A program made the translations under genes and the position numbers. A DNA stretch of 32,533 bases from Alphaproteobacteria bacterium (GTDB lineage: Bacteria; Pseudomonadota; Alphaproteobacteria; Caulobacterales; Caulobacteraceae), in contig JAHINZ010000054.1 in assembly GCA_018895795.1 (NCBI GenBank), forward strand, positions 1-32,533, read 5' to 3'. A model generated the notes under the pieces. The model saw only the letters and a list, made by a program, of their open reading frames with translations, made no database searches and was not told where the DNA came from. Positions 1 to 10,262 of the stretch are shown in pieces (the first letter of the stretch is position 1; every line of letters starts with the position of its first letter).

Positions 1-1
1 C

Positions 2-652
2 GACCTGGGCAAGCCCACCGTGGTGTTCCTGCTCAATGGCCGTCCGCTGTCGGTCAATCTGCTGGCGCAGCGGGCCGACGCCATCATCGAGGGCTGGTAT
101 CTGGGTCAGGAAACCGGCAACGCCGCCGCCGACATCCTGTTTGGCCGCGCCAATCCGGGCGGCAAGCTGCCGGTCAGCATCGCGCGCGATGTCGGTCAGC
201 TGCCGATCTTCTACAACCGCAAGCCCACCGCCCGGCGCGGCTATCTGTTCGATGCGCCGACCAACCCGCTCTATCCGTTCGGCTTTGGTCTGTCCTACAC
301 CCGCTTCGACATCTCGGCCCCGCGCCTGGCCAGGGCCAGCATCGGCCCGGGCGAGAGCGTCGCGGTCGAGGTCGATGTCGCCAACACCGGCAAGGTCGCC
401 GGCGATGAAGTGGTGCAGCTCTATGTCCATGACGTGGCCGCCTCGGTGACCCGTCCGGTGCTGGAGCTGAAGCACTTCAAGCGCGTGACCCTGGCGGCCG
501 GCGCCAAGACCACCGTGACCTTCCAGATCGCGCCCTCCGACCTGTGGCTCTGGAACCTGGACATGAAGCGCGTCGTCGAGCCCGGCGACTTCGAGATCCT
601 GGTCGGCCCCAACTCGGTGGACCTGAAGAAGGCGACGCTGACGGTGGTCTGA
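2..652 (+). CDS. Glycoside hydrolase family 3 beta-glucosidase/xylosidase, C-terminal part (5' end outside window)
   Basis: Open reading frame runs in from the left edge (DLGKPTVVFLLNGRPLSVNLLAQRADAIIEGWYLGQETGNAAADILFGRANPGGKLPVS...YPFGFGLSYT) and ends in an FnIII-like C-terminal domain; typical GH3 C-terminal motifs. Confidence 0.9.
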   Translation, partial: DLGKPTVVFLLNGRPLSVNLLAQRADAIIEGWYLGQETGNAAADILFGRANPGGKLPVSIARDVGQLPIFYNRKPTARRGYLFDAPTNPLYPFGFGLSYTRFDISAPRLARASIGPGESVAVEVDVANTGKVAGDEVVQLYVHDVAASVTRPVLELKHFKRVTLAAGAKTTVTFQIAPSDLWLWNLDMKRVVEPGDFEILVGPNSVDLKKATLTVV

Positions 653-666
653 GGCACCCAAACCTT

Positions 667-767
667 GTCATCCCGGAAGCCTCGTAGAGGCTGTCCGGGA
701 CCCAGGGGAAACCGCACGGCATTGACCCCTGGGTCCCGGCTCTCCGCTTCGCTGCGACCGGGATGAC
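667..767. repeat. Intergenic nested palindrome
   Basis: Outer arms GTCATCCCGG (667-676) / CCGGGATGAC (758-767); inner arms CCGGGACCCAGGGG (695-708) / CCCCTGGGTCCCGG (726-739), both perfect. Confidence 0.85.
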
Positions 768-819
768 GAGCTTTTTAGAACAAGAAACCGCTGTGCGGGC
801 GGTGGATAGGGAGTTCTCC

Positions 820-2748
820 ATGCGCCTTGCCGCGCCGATCCTGCTCGCCGCCCTGCTGGCCGGCCCCGCCGCGTCCCAGCCTCGCCTCAACGGCCTGTTC
901 GCCGACCACGCGGTGGTGCAGCGCGACCGGCCTCTGCCGGTGTTCGGAACCGCCAAGCCGGGCGAGGCGGTGACGGTGGCCTTCGCCGGCCGGACCGCGA
1001 CCGCCACGGCGGGCCCGGACGGCGCCTGGCGCCTGGACCTGCCGGCCATCCCGGCCGGCGGTCCCTATGACCTGACCGCGACCTCGGCCAGCGGCGTCCA
1101 GACCGTCCATGACGTGCTGGCCGGGGATGTCTGGCTGTGCTCGGGCCAGTCGAACATGGAGCTGCCGGTCGAGCGCGCCAACGACGCCTGGGGTCAGATC
1201 AACAATGTCGCGCCCAACGACACCCTGCGCATGGTGACGATCGAGAAAGCTGACGGCCGCACGCCGCGCGCCGACTTCGCCAAGCCGCCGGTGTGGAAGT
1301 CGACCAGCAAGGACACCGTCGGCCCGTTCTCGGCCGCCTGCTACTATTTCGCCCGCGAGCTGCAGAAGACCCAGTCGGTCCCGCTGGGCCTGGTCCACGC
1401 CTCATGGGGCGGCTCGGGCCTTGAGGCCTGGATGACCCCGGCCGCCCTGGGCCAGGTCGGCGGCTATGACGAAGCCATCGCGACCCTCAACCTGTCGAAC
1501 AAGGACCCGGTGGCCGCCAACCGCCGCTGGGGCGAGACGATCAAGGCCTGGTGGAGCGCCAAGCATCCGGGCGAGGCCGCCGTCGCGCCCTGGACCGGCG
1601 CCGGGGCCTGGACCCCCGCGCCGAAAGATCTCGGCGTCTGGGAGCGCTGGGGCGTTCCGGCCCTGGCCGAGTTCAACGGCGTCGTCTGGTTCAAGACCCA
1701 GGTCACCCTGACCCCGGCCCAGGCCCAGCAGGCCTCCGTTCTGGGCGTCGGCCAGGTCGACGAGATGGACACCACCTATCTGAACGGCGTCGGGGTCGGC
1801 GCCACATCGGGCGCCTGGCTGGACCGGTCCTATCCGCTGGCCGCCGGAACCCTGAAGCCGGGCCAGAACACCATCGTGGTCGCCGCCTATGACACCTACG
1901 CCACTGGCGGAATGTACGGCGATCCGGCCAAGCGGGCCCTGGTGCTGGCCGATGGAACGCGCTTGCCCTTGCAGGCCTGGACCTATCGCATCGAGCCCCG
2001 GGTCGGCGAGGATCCGCCGCGCGCGCCGTGGGATACCCTGGCCGGGGTCTCGACGCTCTATAACGGCATGCTCGCCCCGATGGGCCCCTACGCCGTCAAG
2101 GGTCTGGCCTGGTATCAGGGCGAGACCAATGTCGGCCGCGACAGGACCTACGCCGCCTTGCTGGACGCGTTCATGGCCGAGCGCCGTCAGGGCCAGTCGC
2201 CTGACATGCCGGTCCTGGTGGTGCAACTGGCCAGCTATGGCGACTTCGCCGTTCAGCCCACCGCCTCGGGCACGGCGGCCCTGCGCGAGGCCCAGCGCCG
2301 GGCGGTGCTCGCTGATCCGCACGCCGGTCTGGTCGTCACCACCGATATCGGCGATGCCACCGACATCCATCCGGCCAACAAGCAGGACGTCGGCAAGCGC
2401 CTGGCCCTGGCCGCGCGTCGACTGGCCGGCGAGGCCGTGACCACCGGTCCCGCGCCGGTGTCGGCCAAGCGGGTCGGCGACAGCGTGGTGGTGGCCTTCG
2501 AGCAGATCGGCGGACATCTGGTGGCGCGCGGCTCTGATCGGGTTATCGGCTTTGAGCTGTGCGACGGGGCGGGGCAGGGCTGTCGCTGGGCCGATGCTCG
2601 CCTCGACGGTTCGACCGTGGTGCTGACCGTCCCGGCCGGCGCTCCGGCCGCCAAGATCCGCTTCGCCTGGGCCGACAGCCCGACCTTCAACCTGTTTGAC
2701 ACCGCGGGCCTGCCGGCTGGGCCGTTCGAGATGGCGGTGCAGCCGTGA
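820..2748 (+). CDS. Sialate O-acetylesterase-type carbohydrate esterase, secreted
   Basis: ATG at 820 followed by signal peptide MRLAAPILLAALLAGPAASQ; SGQSNMELPV and WYQGETN motifs of the SGNH/SIAE family. The track start at 763 lies in the upstream palindrome and is less likely. Confidence 0.85.
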   Translation: MRLAAPILLAALLAGPAASQPRLNGLFADHAVVQRDRPLPVFGTAKPGEAVTVAFAGRTATATAGPDGAWRLDLPAIPAGGPYDLTATSASGVQTVHDVLAGDVWLCSGQSNMELPVERANDAWGQINNVAPNDTLRMVTIEKADGRTPRADFAKPPVWKSTSKDTVGPFSAACYYFARELQKTQSVPLGLVHASWGGSGLEAWMTPAALGQVGGYDEAIATLNLSNKDPVAANRRWGETIKAWWSAKHPGEAAVAPWTGAGAWTPAPKDLGVWERWGVPALAEFNGVVWFKTQVTLTPAQAQQASVLGVGQVDEMDTTYLNGVGVGATSGAWLDRSYPLAAGTLKPGQNTIVVAAYDTYATGGMYGDPAKRALVLADGTRLPLQAWTYRIEPRVGEDPPRAPWDTLAGVSTLYNGMLAPMGPYAVKGLAWYQGETNVGRDRTYAALLDAFMAERRQGQSPDMPVLVVQLASYGDFAVQPTASGTAALREAQRRAVLADPHAGLVVTTDIGDATDIHPANKQDVGKRLALAARRLAGEAVTTGPAPVSAKRVGDSVVVAFEQIGGHLVARGSDRVIGFELCDGAGQGCRWADARLDGSTVVLTVPAGAPAAKIRFAWADSPTFNLFDTAGLPAGPFEMAVQP

Positions 2749-5700
2749 CCCTGATCTCCGCTCTCCCCGGCCCCCGGGTCGCGCAAAGCGCGCGCCCGAG
2801 GATAAACTCCAGCCGGGGCCCAGATTCATCCGGAGTCTGTCGGGCTGACGCGCCTGAGGAGGGCGTCAGCCGCTCTGGCATTCGTGGCTTCGATCTGGGC
2901 CCCGGCTTTCGCCGGGGAGAGCGGAAGTGGGGGATCGGCGGCGCCGTTGCGGCCCTGGCCCTCGCTGCGGCCCTCGCGCTCGCCGTCGCCCTGGCCGCCC
3001 CCACCGAAGCCAAAGCCGCCGAGCCCGCCGCGATCGCGACGACCGCCGCGCCCCGCGCCTTTCCCCTGATCCAGAACGGTATGCCCGCCCGCGTCGAGGC
3101 CGACGTCACCGACTTCCCCGGCGTGCTGCGGGCCGTCGGCGATCTGCGCGCCGACCTGGCCAAGCTGTCGGGCGGCGCTCCGGCCAAGGACGCCCCCGTC
3201 GTGATCATCGGCACGATCGGCAAGAGCGCCGCGATCGACGCCCTGATCGCCTCGGGTAAGCTGGACGTCTCCAAGACCAGCGGCCAGTGGGAGGGCTTCG
3301 TCCAGCAGGTGGTCGACAACCCGCGCCCGGGCCTGGGCCGCGCCTTGGTGATCGCCGGGGCCGACAAGCGCGGCGCGATCTTCGGGGCCTATGACCTGTC
3401 GGAACGGGCCGGCGTCTCGCCCTGGACCTGGTGGGCCGATGTGCCCGTCCCGGTGCGTCCCGACCTGTTCGTCGCCGCCGGCGCGCGGGCCGAGAAGCCG
3501 AAGATCAAGTATCGCGGCATCTTCCTCAATGACGAGAACCCGGCCCTGTATGGCTGGGCCAACGCCACGTTCGGCGGCTTCAACCACGCTTTCTATGAGC
3601 GGGTCTATGAGCTGATCCTGCGGATGAAGGGCGACTATCTGTGGCCGGCCATGTGGGGCAAGGCGCTCTACGACGACGACCCGCTGAACGCCCCCCTGGC
3701 CGACGAGATGGGGATCGTGATCGGCACCTCGCACCACGAGCCGATGATGCGGGCCCATATCGAGTGGGAACGTTACGGCCAGGGCCCCTGGGACTACGCC
3801 AGGAACCCCGAGACGCTGCGGGCCTTCTGGCGCGAGGGCGTCCAGCGCATGGGCGCCAACGAGAGCCTGGTCACGGTCGGCATGCGCGGCGACGGCGACG
3901 AACCGATGAGCCAGGGCACGGCGACCCAGCTCCTGGAAACCATCGTCGCCGACCAGCGCAAGATCATCGGCGAGGTCACCGGGAAAGACCCGGCCAAGAC
4001 CCCACAGGTCTGGGCGCTCTACAAGGAGGTGCAGGACTATTACGACGCCGGCATGCGCGTGCCCGACGACGTCACCCTGCTGTTCGCAGACGACAACTGG
4101 GGAAACATCCGCCGTCTACCGGAACTTGAGAAGGATGGGCGGGGCAAGACCCGCGCCGGCGGCTACGGCGTCTATTATCACTTCGATTATGTGGGCGGGC
4201 CGCGGAACTACAAGTGGCTCAACACCAACCAGATCGAGCGCACCTGGGAGCAGATGAAGCTGGCCGACGACTACGGCGCCGACCGTCTGTGGATCGTCAA
4301 TGTCGGCGACCTCAAGCCCATGGAACTGCCGATCGAGTTCTTCCTCGACTATGCCTGGAACCCCGACGCCATGCCGGTGGAAAAGCTGGCGACCTACACC
4401 CGCGACTGGGCGGCGGCGCAGTTTGGGCCCGAGCACGCGGTCGAGATCGCGACCCTGCTGGACGGCTACACCAAGCTGAACGCCCGGCGGAAGCCCGAGC
4501 TGATCGATCCCTCGACCTTCAGCCTGGTCGAGGATCGCGAGGCTGAACGGGTCGAAGCCGAATGGGCCGCCCTGACCACCCGCGCCGACGCCCTGCGCGC
4601 GGCCCTGCCCAGGGCCCAGCAGGACGCCTTCTTCCAGCTGGTCTGGTTCCCCGTCCAGGCCAGCGCCAACCTGACCCGGCTCTATGTCGCCGCCGGCCGC
4701 AATCGGCTCCATGCCCAGCAGGGCCGGAGCGAGGCCAATGCCCAGGCCGACCTCGTCAAAGCCCTGTTCGCCCGCGACGCCGACCTGACCCGGCAGCATG
4801 ACGCCCTCAACGGCGGCAAGTGGATCCACATGATGGACCAGACCCATATCGGTTACACCAGCTGGCAGCAGCCGGAGGCCAACATCATCCCGACCACAGT
4901 GGCCGTGACGCCCGTGGCCGGACCGGCCCTGGGCGTGGCGGTCGAGGGGCGCGCGGCGGCCGTCGACGGCGCGGCCGATCTGCCGCCGTTGCATCGCTAT
5001 GGCGTGCAAAGCCGCTGGATCGACGTGTTCAATCGCGGGACCGGCCCGCTGGATTTCACCGTTTCGCCGGGCGCGCCTTGGCTGAAGGTCGAGCGCGGAC
5101 CGGCGGGACCGGGCGGCGACACGCGGCTGGAGGTCTCGGTCGACTGGGCCAGGGCGCCCAAGGGCGAACAGCCGGTTCCTGTGACGATCACCGGCGCCGG
5201 CGCGAGCGGGGTCGTCACCGCGCTGGTCGTGAATCCCGCGCGCCAACCGGCCAAGGGCGCCTTTGTCGAGGCCGGTGGCGTCGTGGCCATCGAGGCCGAG
5301 CACCACGCCCGGGCGACCGTTGTCGACGGCGTCAGCTGGAAGACCATCGCCAATCTGGGTCGCACCCTGTCGGGCGTGGCCGCCTATCCGACGACCGCGC
5401 CGTCCAGCGTTCCCGGCAAGGGACCAGCGCTGGAATACATGGTCGATTTCGAGAAGGCCGGCCCGACCGACCTGACGGTGTTCGTCTCGCCCAGCCTGGA
5501 CTTTCGGGGCGGCGATGGGCTGCGCTACGCGGTATCGCTCGACGCCGCCGCGCCGGTGGTGGTCAACATCATTCCCGACCCGTCGGAAAGGGCCTGGAAC
5601 AAGGCTGTGGCCGACAATATCCGCGCCCTGACCACCCGGCTGGACATCCCCTCGGCCGGCCCGCACCGCGTGACCCTGTGGCGGGTCGATCCCGGCGTGG

Positions 5701-5777
5701 TTTTCCAGCGTCTGGTGCTGTCGCGCGGCCCGCCGAGCGGCAGCTATCTGGGGCCGGCGGAGAGCCTGAAGCCGTGA
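2745..5777 (+). CDS. Glycoside hydrolase family 115 alpha-glucuronidase (N-terminus uncertain)
   Basis: GH115-like core (KYRGIFLNDENPALYGWA, MKGDYLWPAMWGKALYDDDPLNAPLADEMGIVIGTSHHEPMMRAHIEW, FADDNWGNIRRLP). GTG start overlaps the preceding TGA; a hydrophobic signal-like segment appears only ~60 codons in. Confidence 0.85.
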   Translation: MTLISALPGPRVAQSARPRINSSRGPDSSGVCRADAPEEGVSRSGIRGFDLGPGFRRGERKWGIGGAVAALALAAALALAVALAAPTEAKAAEPAAIATTAAPRAFPLIQNGMPARVEADVTDFPGVLRAVGDLRADLAKLSGGAPAKDAPVVIIGTIGKSAAIDALIASGKLDVSKTSGQWEGFVQQVVDNPRPGLGRALVIAGADKRGAIFGAYDLSERAGVSPWTWWADVPVPVRPDLFVAAGARAEKPKIKYRGIFLNDENPALYGWANATFGGFNHAFYERVYELILRMKGDYLWPAMWGKALYDDDPLNAPLADEMGIVIGTSHHEPMMRAHIEWERYGQGPWDYARNPETLRAFWREGVQRMGANESLVTVGMRGDGDEPMSQGTATQLLETIVADQRKIIGEVTGKDPAKTPQVWALYKEVQDYYDAGMRVPDDVTLLFADDNWGNIRRLPELEKDGRGKTRAGGYGVYYHFDYVGGPRNYKWLNTNQIERTWEQMKLADDYGADRLWIVNVGDLKPMELPIEFFLDYAWNPDAMPVEKLATYTRDWAAAQFGPEHAVEIATLLDGYTKLNARRKPELIDPSTFSLVEDREAERVEAEWAALTTRADALRAALPRAQQDAFFQLVWFPVQASANLTRLYVAAGRNRLHAQQGRSEANAQADLVKALFARDADLTRQHDALNGGKWIHMMDQTHIGYTSWQQPEANIIPTTVAVTPVAGPALGVAVEGRAAAVDGAADLPPLHRYGVQSRWIDVFNRGTGPLDFTVSPGAPWLKVERGPAGPGGDTRLEVSVDWARAPKGEQPVPVTITGAGASGVVTALVVNPARQPAKGAFVEAGGVVAIEAEHHARATVVDGVSWKTIANLGRTLSGVAAYPTTAPSSVPGKGPALEYMVDFEKAGPTDLTVFVSPSLDFRGGDGLRYAVSLDAAAPVVVNIIPDPSERAWNKAVADNIRALTTRLDIPSAGPHRVTLWRVDPGVVFQRLVLSRGPPSGSYLGPAESLKP
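2811..2924. repeat. Palindromic repeat (copy A), in frame with the GH115 ORF
   Basis: AGCCGGGGCCCAGATTCATCC (2811-2831) opposite ATCTGGGCCCCGGCTTTCGCCGGGGAGAGCGG (2893-2924); the 21-mer recurs exactly at 12728-12748. Confidence 0.8.
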
Positions 5778-5783
5778 CGGCGT

Positions 5784-7163
5784 CTAGCGCCGCCGCCGCG
5801 CCACCAGCCCATAGGCCAGGCTGACCGCCAGCAGGAACGGTCCGCCCACGATCAGGGTCAGCCGGAAGGCTTCGGTGAACAGCGTGGTCACCAGCACCGC
5901 CGCCATCAGGCCGGCGCCCAGGAGACTGGTCCAGGGCGCGCCCCACATCCGGAACGGGCCGGGCGGGCCGGTGTCCTGGCGCCGAAACGCCACGTGGGTC
6001 AGGAAGATCATCAGCCAGGTGACCATCGCCCCGCAGGTGGCGATCGAGATCATCACCGTGAAGGCGGTGTCGGGACTGAACGTGAAGACCACGGCCGCCA
6101 CCGCCACGCCCAGGGCCGCGACGGCCAGCGCCTTGACCGGCACGCCCCGGCCGTTGAGCTGTCCAAACACGGTCGGCGCGAAGCCGGCGCGCGACAGGCC
6201 AAACAGCATGCGGGTGGCGGTGTAGAGCTGGCTGTTCATCGCCGACAGGGCCGCCACCAGGATCACGAAATTGACGACATCGGTCGCGCCGCTGATGTGC
6301 AGCACCTTGATCACGGTCACGAACGGGCTCTCGCCGGCCCCGGCCGAGGTCCACGGCACGATGGCCAGCATCAGGGCCAGGGAGGCGAGGTAGAACAGCG
6401 CCAGTCGGGCCAGGGTGGCCTTGAAGGCGCGGACGACGGCGCGTTGCGGATCGGCGGCCTCGGCCGCCGCCACGGCGATCATCTCGATGCTGAAATAGCT
6501 GAAGATGGCCAGGATCACCGCCACCCAGGTCCCCCAAAGGCCCTTGGGAAAGAAGCCGCCCTGGTCGGTATAGAGGTGGAAGCCCGCCCCCGCCGCCTGG
6601 GCGGCCGGCGAGCCGAACACCCAGATCGCGCCCAGCACGATGAAGCCGACGATGGCGACGATCTTGATCAGCGAGAAGGCGTATTCGACCCAGCCGAACA
6701 GGCCGACGCTGAAGGCGTTGACGGCGATCAGGGCGGCCGAGAAACCGATGATCCAGACCAGGCCCGGAACCTGGGGCAGCCAGACCTTCATATAGATGGC
6801 CACCGCCGTCACCTCCGTGCCGACGGCCAGGATGATGGCCGACAGATAGGCGTAGCGGATCAGATAGCCGGCGAACGGACCCAGATAGCGCTCGGCCTGG
6901 ACGCCGAACGATCCGGCCCCCGGATGGGCGGCGGTCATCTCGGCCAGGGCGCCCATCAGCAGCAGGGCGATCAGGCCGCCGATGGCGTAGCTGATCAGAA
7001 CGCTGGGCCCGGCCAGGCCGATGGCGAAGCCGCTGCCCAGGAACAGGCCCGTGCCGATCGCCCCGCCGATGGCGATCATCGACAGCTGGCCCGAGCTCAG
7101 CCCGCGCTTCAGCCCGGCTTCCCGCGCCGCCAAGGCGTCGATCGAAGGTCCCTTGGTGGTCAT
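5784..7163 (-). CDS. APC-superfamily amino acid permease
   Basis: 459 aa polytopic protein; IAIGGAIGTGLFLGSGFAIGLAGPSVLISYAIGG is the classic amino acid permease N-terminal signature. Directly downstream of kynU. Confidence 0.88.
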   Translation of the reverse strand: MTTKGPSIDALAAREAGLKRGLSSGQLSMIAIGGAIGTGLFLGSGFAIGLAGPSVLISYAIGGLIALLLMGALAEMTAAHPGAGSFGVQAERYLGPFAGYLIRYAYLSAIILAVGTEVTAVAIYMKVWLPQVPGLVWIIGFSAALIAVNAFSVGLFGWVEYAFSLIKIVAIVGFIVLGAIWVFGSPAAQAAGAGFHLYTDQGGFFPKGLWGTWVAVILAIFSYFSIEMIAVAAAEAADPQRAVVRAFKATLARLALFYLASLALMLAIVPWTSAGAGESPFVTVIKVLHISGATDVVNFVILVAALSAMNSQLYTATRMLFGLSRAGFAPTVFGQLNGRGVPVKALAVAALGVAVAAVVFTFSPDTAFTVMISIATCGAMVTWLMIFLTHVAFRRQDTGPPGPFRMWGAPWTSLLGAGLMAAVLVTTLFTEAFRLTLIVGGPFLLAVSLAYGLVARRRR

Positions 7164-7186
7164 GGTCGCCCCCCGGCGGTGCTCAT

Positions 7187-8419
7187 TCAGGTGACCGCCG
7201 CGCGGGCCGCATAGCGCGGGTCGTCCCAGGCGCGGGACGTCAGGATGTCTTTCAGGGCCTGCACGGCCCGCCAGACATCGACATAGCCCAGATACAGCGG
7301 CGTAAAGCCAAAGCGCATGGCGTCGGGATCGCGGAAATCGCCGATCACCCCGCGGGCGATCAGCGCCTGCATCACCGCATAGCCGTCAGGATGCGCGAAC
7401 GAGACGTGGCTGCCCCGCGCGGCGGGGTGGCGCGGCGTCAGCAGGGTCAGGCCATGGCCCGCGCAATGGGCCTCGACCCAGGTGATGAACAGGTCGCAGA
7501 GTCGCTGGGACTTCTCGGTCACCGCCGTCATGTCGGCCTCGAGGAACAGATCGACGCCGCACTCCAGCGCCGCCAGGCTGAGGATCGGCGGCGTGCCGCA
7601 CAGGAAGCGCTTCAGATCGGGGGCCGGGGCGTAGTCGTCGCTGAAGGCGAACGGCGCGGCGTGACCCATCCAACCGCTGAGCGGCGAGCGCAGGGTCGCC
7701 TGATGGCGCCGGGCCACATACAGGAAGGCCGGCGCGCCGGGGCCGCCGTTCAGATATTTGTAGCCGCAGCCGACCGCCAGATCGACGCCCGCCGCGCTGA
7801 GCTCCAGGGCCACCGCCCCGGCGCTGTGGCTGAGGTCCCACAGGATCATGCCGCCCCTGGCCTGCACCGCCTGGGTGACGGCCCGCAGGTCGTAGCGCTG
7901 GCCGGTCTTGTAGTGGACATGGGTCAGCATCACGATCGTCTCGGGCCCGGCGGCGGCGATGATCTCATCGCGCGGCAAGGCCCTGACCGAGACCGAAGGG
8001 TCCATCGCCGCTATACCCTGGGCGATATAGAGGTCGGTCGGGAAGTTGCCGGTTTCCGACAGGATGACCCGCCGCCCGGGCGCGGCCGTCAGGCCCGCCG
8101 ACAGCAGCTTGAACAGATTGACCGAGGTGGAGTCGGCGACGATCACCTCGTCGGCCTGCGCGCCGATCAGCCGCGCGATCTTGCCGCCCACCCGCTGCGG
8201 CGCGCCGATCCAGTCGGCGGTGTTCCAGCTGCGGATCAGGCCCTGACCCCACTCCTGGCGCATCACCTCGGCCAGCCGGGCCGGCGTGGCCGAGGGCAGG
8301 GCCCCCAGCGAATTGCCGTCCAGATAGAGCACGCCCGGCGGCAGGTCGAAGCGGTCCCGGAACGGGGCCAGAGGATCCTCGGCGTCCAGGCGCTGGGCGT
8401 CTTGCAGGTCCGGGATCAT
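7187..8419 (-). CDS. kynU: Kynureninase
   Basis: PLP fold-type I protein; [42 protein letters not shown] motifs. ATG overlaps the kynB stop (ATGA). Confidence 0.93.
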   Translation of the reverse strand: MIPDLQDAQRLDAEDPLAPFRDRFDLPPGVLYLDGNSLGALPSATPARLAEVMRQEWGQGLIRSWNTADWIGAPQRVGGKIARLIGAQADEVIVADSTSVNLFKLLSAGLTAAPGRRVILSETGNFPTDLYIAQGIAAMDPSVSVRALPRDEIIAAAGPETIVMLTHVHYKTGQRYDLRAVTQAVQARGGMILWDLSHSAGAVALELSAAGVDLAVGCGYKYLNGGPGAPAFLYVARRHQATLRSPLSGWMGHAAPFAFSDDYAPAPDLKRFLCGTPPILSLAALECGVDLFLEADMTAVTEKSQRLCDLFITWVEAHCAGHGLTLLTPRHPAARGSHVSFAHPDGYAVMQALIARGVIGDFRDPDAMRFGFTPLYLGYVDVWRAVQALKDILTSRAWDDPRYAARAAVT

Positions 8420-9051
8420 GGCAGGTCGCGCAGCACGGCGCGCACCGGCGAGGCGTCCAGTCCGGCCAGCCGCAGGGGCAGGGCGATCAGCTCATAGTCG
8501 CCGGCCGGAACATCATCCAGCACCAGGCCTTCCAGGATCCGCAAGCCGGCGTCGCGCACGGCCAGGTGGGCGTCCATGGTCTTGCTGTCTTCCGGATCCA
8601 GCGACGGCGTATCGACGCCGATCAGCTTGGCGCCGCGCGCCGCCAGCAGCCGGATGACGTCGGGCGCGATGGCCGCGAAGGCGCTGTCCCACGCCCCGTG
8701 CGGAAACCGCTCATAGGTGCGCAGCAGCACCCTCGGTGGCGCGCCGTCCAGGTGCGGCGCCAGCCGGTCGGCGGTGATCAGCGCGCCCCATCCGCGCGCG
8801 TCGACCACGCGGGCCGGGCCGAGATAGGCGTCCAGATCCACCGCGTCGATCGCCGCGCCGGCCGGATCATAGTGCAGCGGCGCGTCGGCGTGGGCGCCGC
8901 TGTGGGTCGACATCGTCAAGCGCGACACCGCCACCGGCCCGCCGTCATGGTCCCACACCCGCTGGGCGCTGAACGTCGTGTCGCCGGGCCAGACCGGCAG
9001 GGTCGCGGTCAGGGGCTGGGAGATGTCGCGAAGGGTCAGGAGGGGCTCCAC
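8416..9051 (-). CDS. kynB: Kynurenine formamidase (cyclase family)
   Basis: [15 protein letters not shown] metal-binding motif; [18 protein letters not shown]-terminus; translationally coupled to kynU; GTG start. Confidence 0.92.
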   Translation of the reverse strand: MEPLLTLRDISQPLTATLPVWPGDTTFSAQRVWDHDGGPVAVSRLTMSTHSGAHADAPLHYDPAGAAIDAVDLDAYLGPARVVDARGWGALITADRLAPHLDGAPPRVLLRTYERFPHGAWDSAFAAIAPDVIRLLAARGAKLIGVDTPSLDPEDSKTMDAHLAVRDAGLRILEGLVLDDVPAGDYELIALPLRLAGLDASPVRAVLRDLP

Positions 9052-9100
9052 AGGCCTGTGTGTCTGACCTCACTTAGGGCCAAAGCGCGGTGGCGTCGAT

Positions 9101-10150
9101 CTATAGGCGAATGGCGCGCGCCTCCGCGCCATTCACATACAGGGTCAGGGCAGCGGGCGGTCCGTCGCCGGGCTCGAAGGTGATCCTGGCGTCCGCGCCA
9201 AGGATGTAGAAGCGGTCCAAGCTCTCGGCCAAGATGTTGATCGGCGGAAAGCCGGAGACCTGCAGCAGCACCCCGTCCTCGTCCTCGCCAAGGGTCACCG
9301 TCTTGCCGTCCGACAACCGGTAGACGCCGAAATAGCGCCGGGTCTGCTGTGGCGTCAGGGTGATGGGGGAGGGCCTCTTGATCGGCGCGGTGCGGGGCAG
9401 CAGGAACGGCATGGCCGCCGGCATGATCAGCGGATAGTAGGAAATGTGCTGCTCGCCGGCGAAGGCCTGGGTTCGCAGGATCAGATGCTCGGGATCGCCT
9501 GACAGGGCGGCCGAGACCTTCTGTCCGCCGTCGACCATGTAGTTGTCTTCAGCAGCGCCCCAGGCGACGAAAACCTTGCGGTCGCCGGCCCTGGCGCGCA
9601 CGGCTTTCAGTCGCTCGATGACGCCAGGATCAGCCCAGACCGAAGGGCTGGCGATCAGATAGCCGCTGAACGCCTCGGGCCGGTCGGCCAGCATGTTCGC
9701 GGTGAAGATCCCCGACAGCGAATGGCCAAATAGTACGGCCGCCTTGGGATCCAGCGGATAGCGGGCCTCCATCAAGGGCTTAAGCTCTTCCAGCAGAAAG
9801 GCGCGGAACGCCGCCCCGCCGCCGCCCTTGGCCACCGTGCCGTCCGGGCGGGTTCCAGGTCCGAACAGCAGGTCGTGCTCCCGCGTGAAGGGGCCGCCGG
9901 GCGGGTAGCCGATGGTGATGACATAGGCCGGGGCCATGGTCCCGGCGCCGCCCAGCAGCCATCCGGTCGGCCCGGCCATGTCGTAGCCGCCGTCCAGCAC
10001 ATAGACCGCCGGCGCCAACTGACCCGGCAGGATTGGTGGAGTGCCCGGCGCGGTGACCTGCACCGCGAAGTCGCGACCGACGCGCTCAGAGTGGACGATC
10101 AGCTGTACCGCCCGTCGCTGTGGCGCGGGGCCTTCGGAGACGATCTTCAA
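9101..10150 (-). CDS. Alpha/beta-hydrolase esterase (Fes/IroE-like), probably secreted
   Basis: VLFGHSLSGIFTANMLADRPEAFSGYLIASPSVW nucleophile elbow. The track start is TTG; the same frame continues upstream into a signal-peptide-like segment (IIIRTWATAALASLALALPAYAAD). Confidence 0.75.
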   Translation of the reverse strand: MKIVSEGPAPQRRAVQLIVHSERVGRDFAVQVTAPGTPPILPGQLAPAVYVLDGGYDMAGPTGWLLGGAGTMAPAYVITIGYPPGGPFTREHDLLFGPGTRPDGTVAKGGGGAAFRAFLLEELKPLMEARYPLDPKAAVLFGHSLSGIFTANMLADRPEAFSGYLIASPSVWADPGVIERLKAVRARAGDRKVFVAWGAAEDNYMVDGGQKVSAALSGDPEHLILRTQAFAGEQHISYYPLIMPAAMPFLLPRTAPIKRPSPITLTPQQTRRYFGVYRLSDGKTVTLGEDEDGVLLQVSGFPPINILAESLDRFYILGADARITFEPGDGPPAALTLYVNGAEARAIRL

Positions 10151-10262
10151 GGCGTCGGCCGCGTAGGCGGGCAGGGCCAGCGCTAGGCTGGCGAGGGCGG
10201 CTGTCGCCCAGGTTCGAATGATGATGACGTGTCCCCACGCTATGGATGCGTCGCAATATTGG

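Noticed and set aside
4116-5666. 516-aa minus-strand ORF, and other long antisense ORFs (1402-2829, 13370-14977, 21222-22763, 24495-25994, 26022-27782)
   Set aside because: All lie opposite strongly supported genes and have composition typical of GC-skewed shadow frames.
9059-9069. GAGGTCAGAC-like sequence upstream of kynB as another FadR-type site
   Set aside because: Only about 8/11 match to TGGTCNGACCA; could easily be chance.
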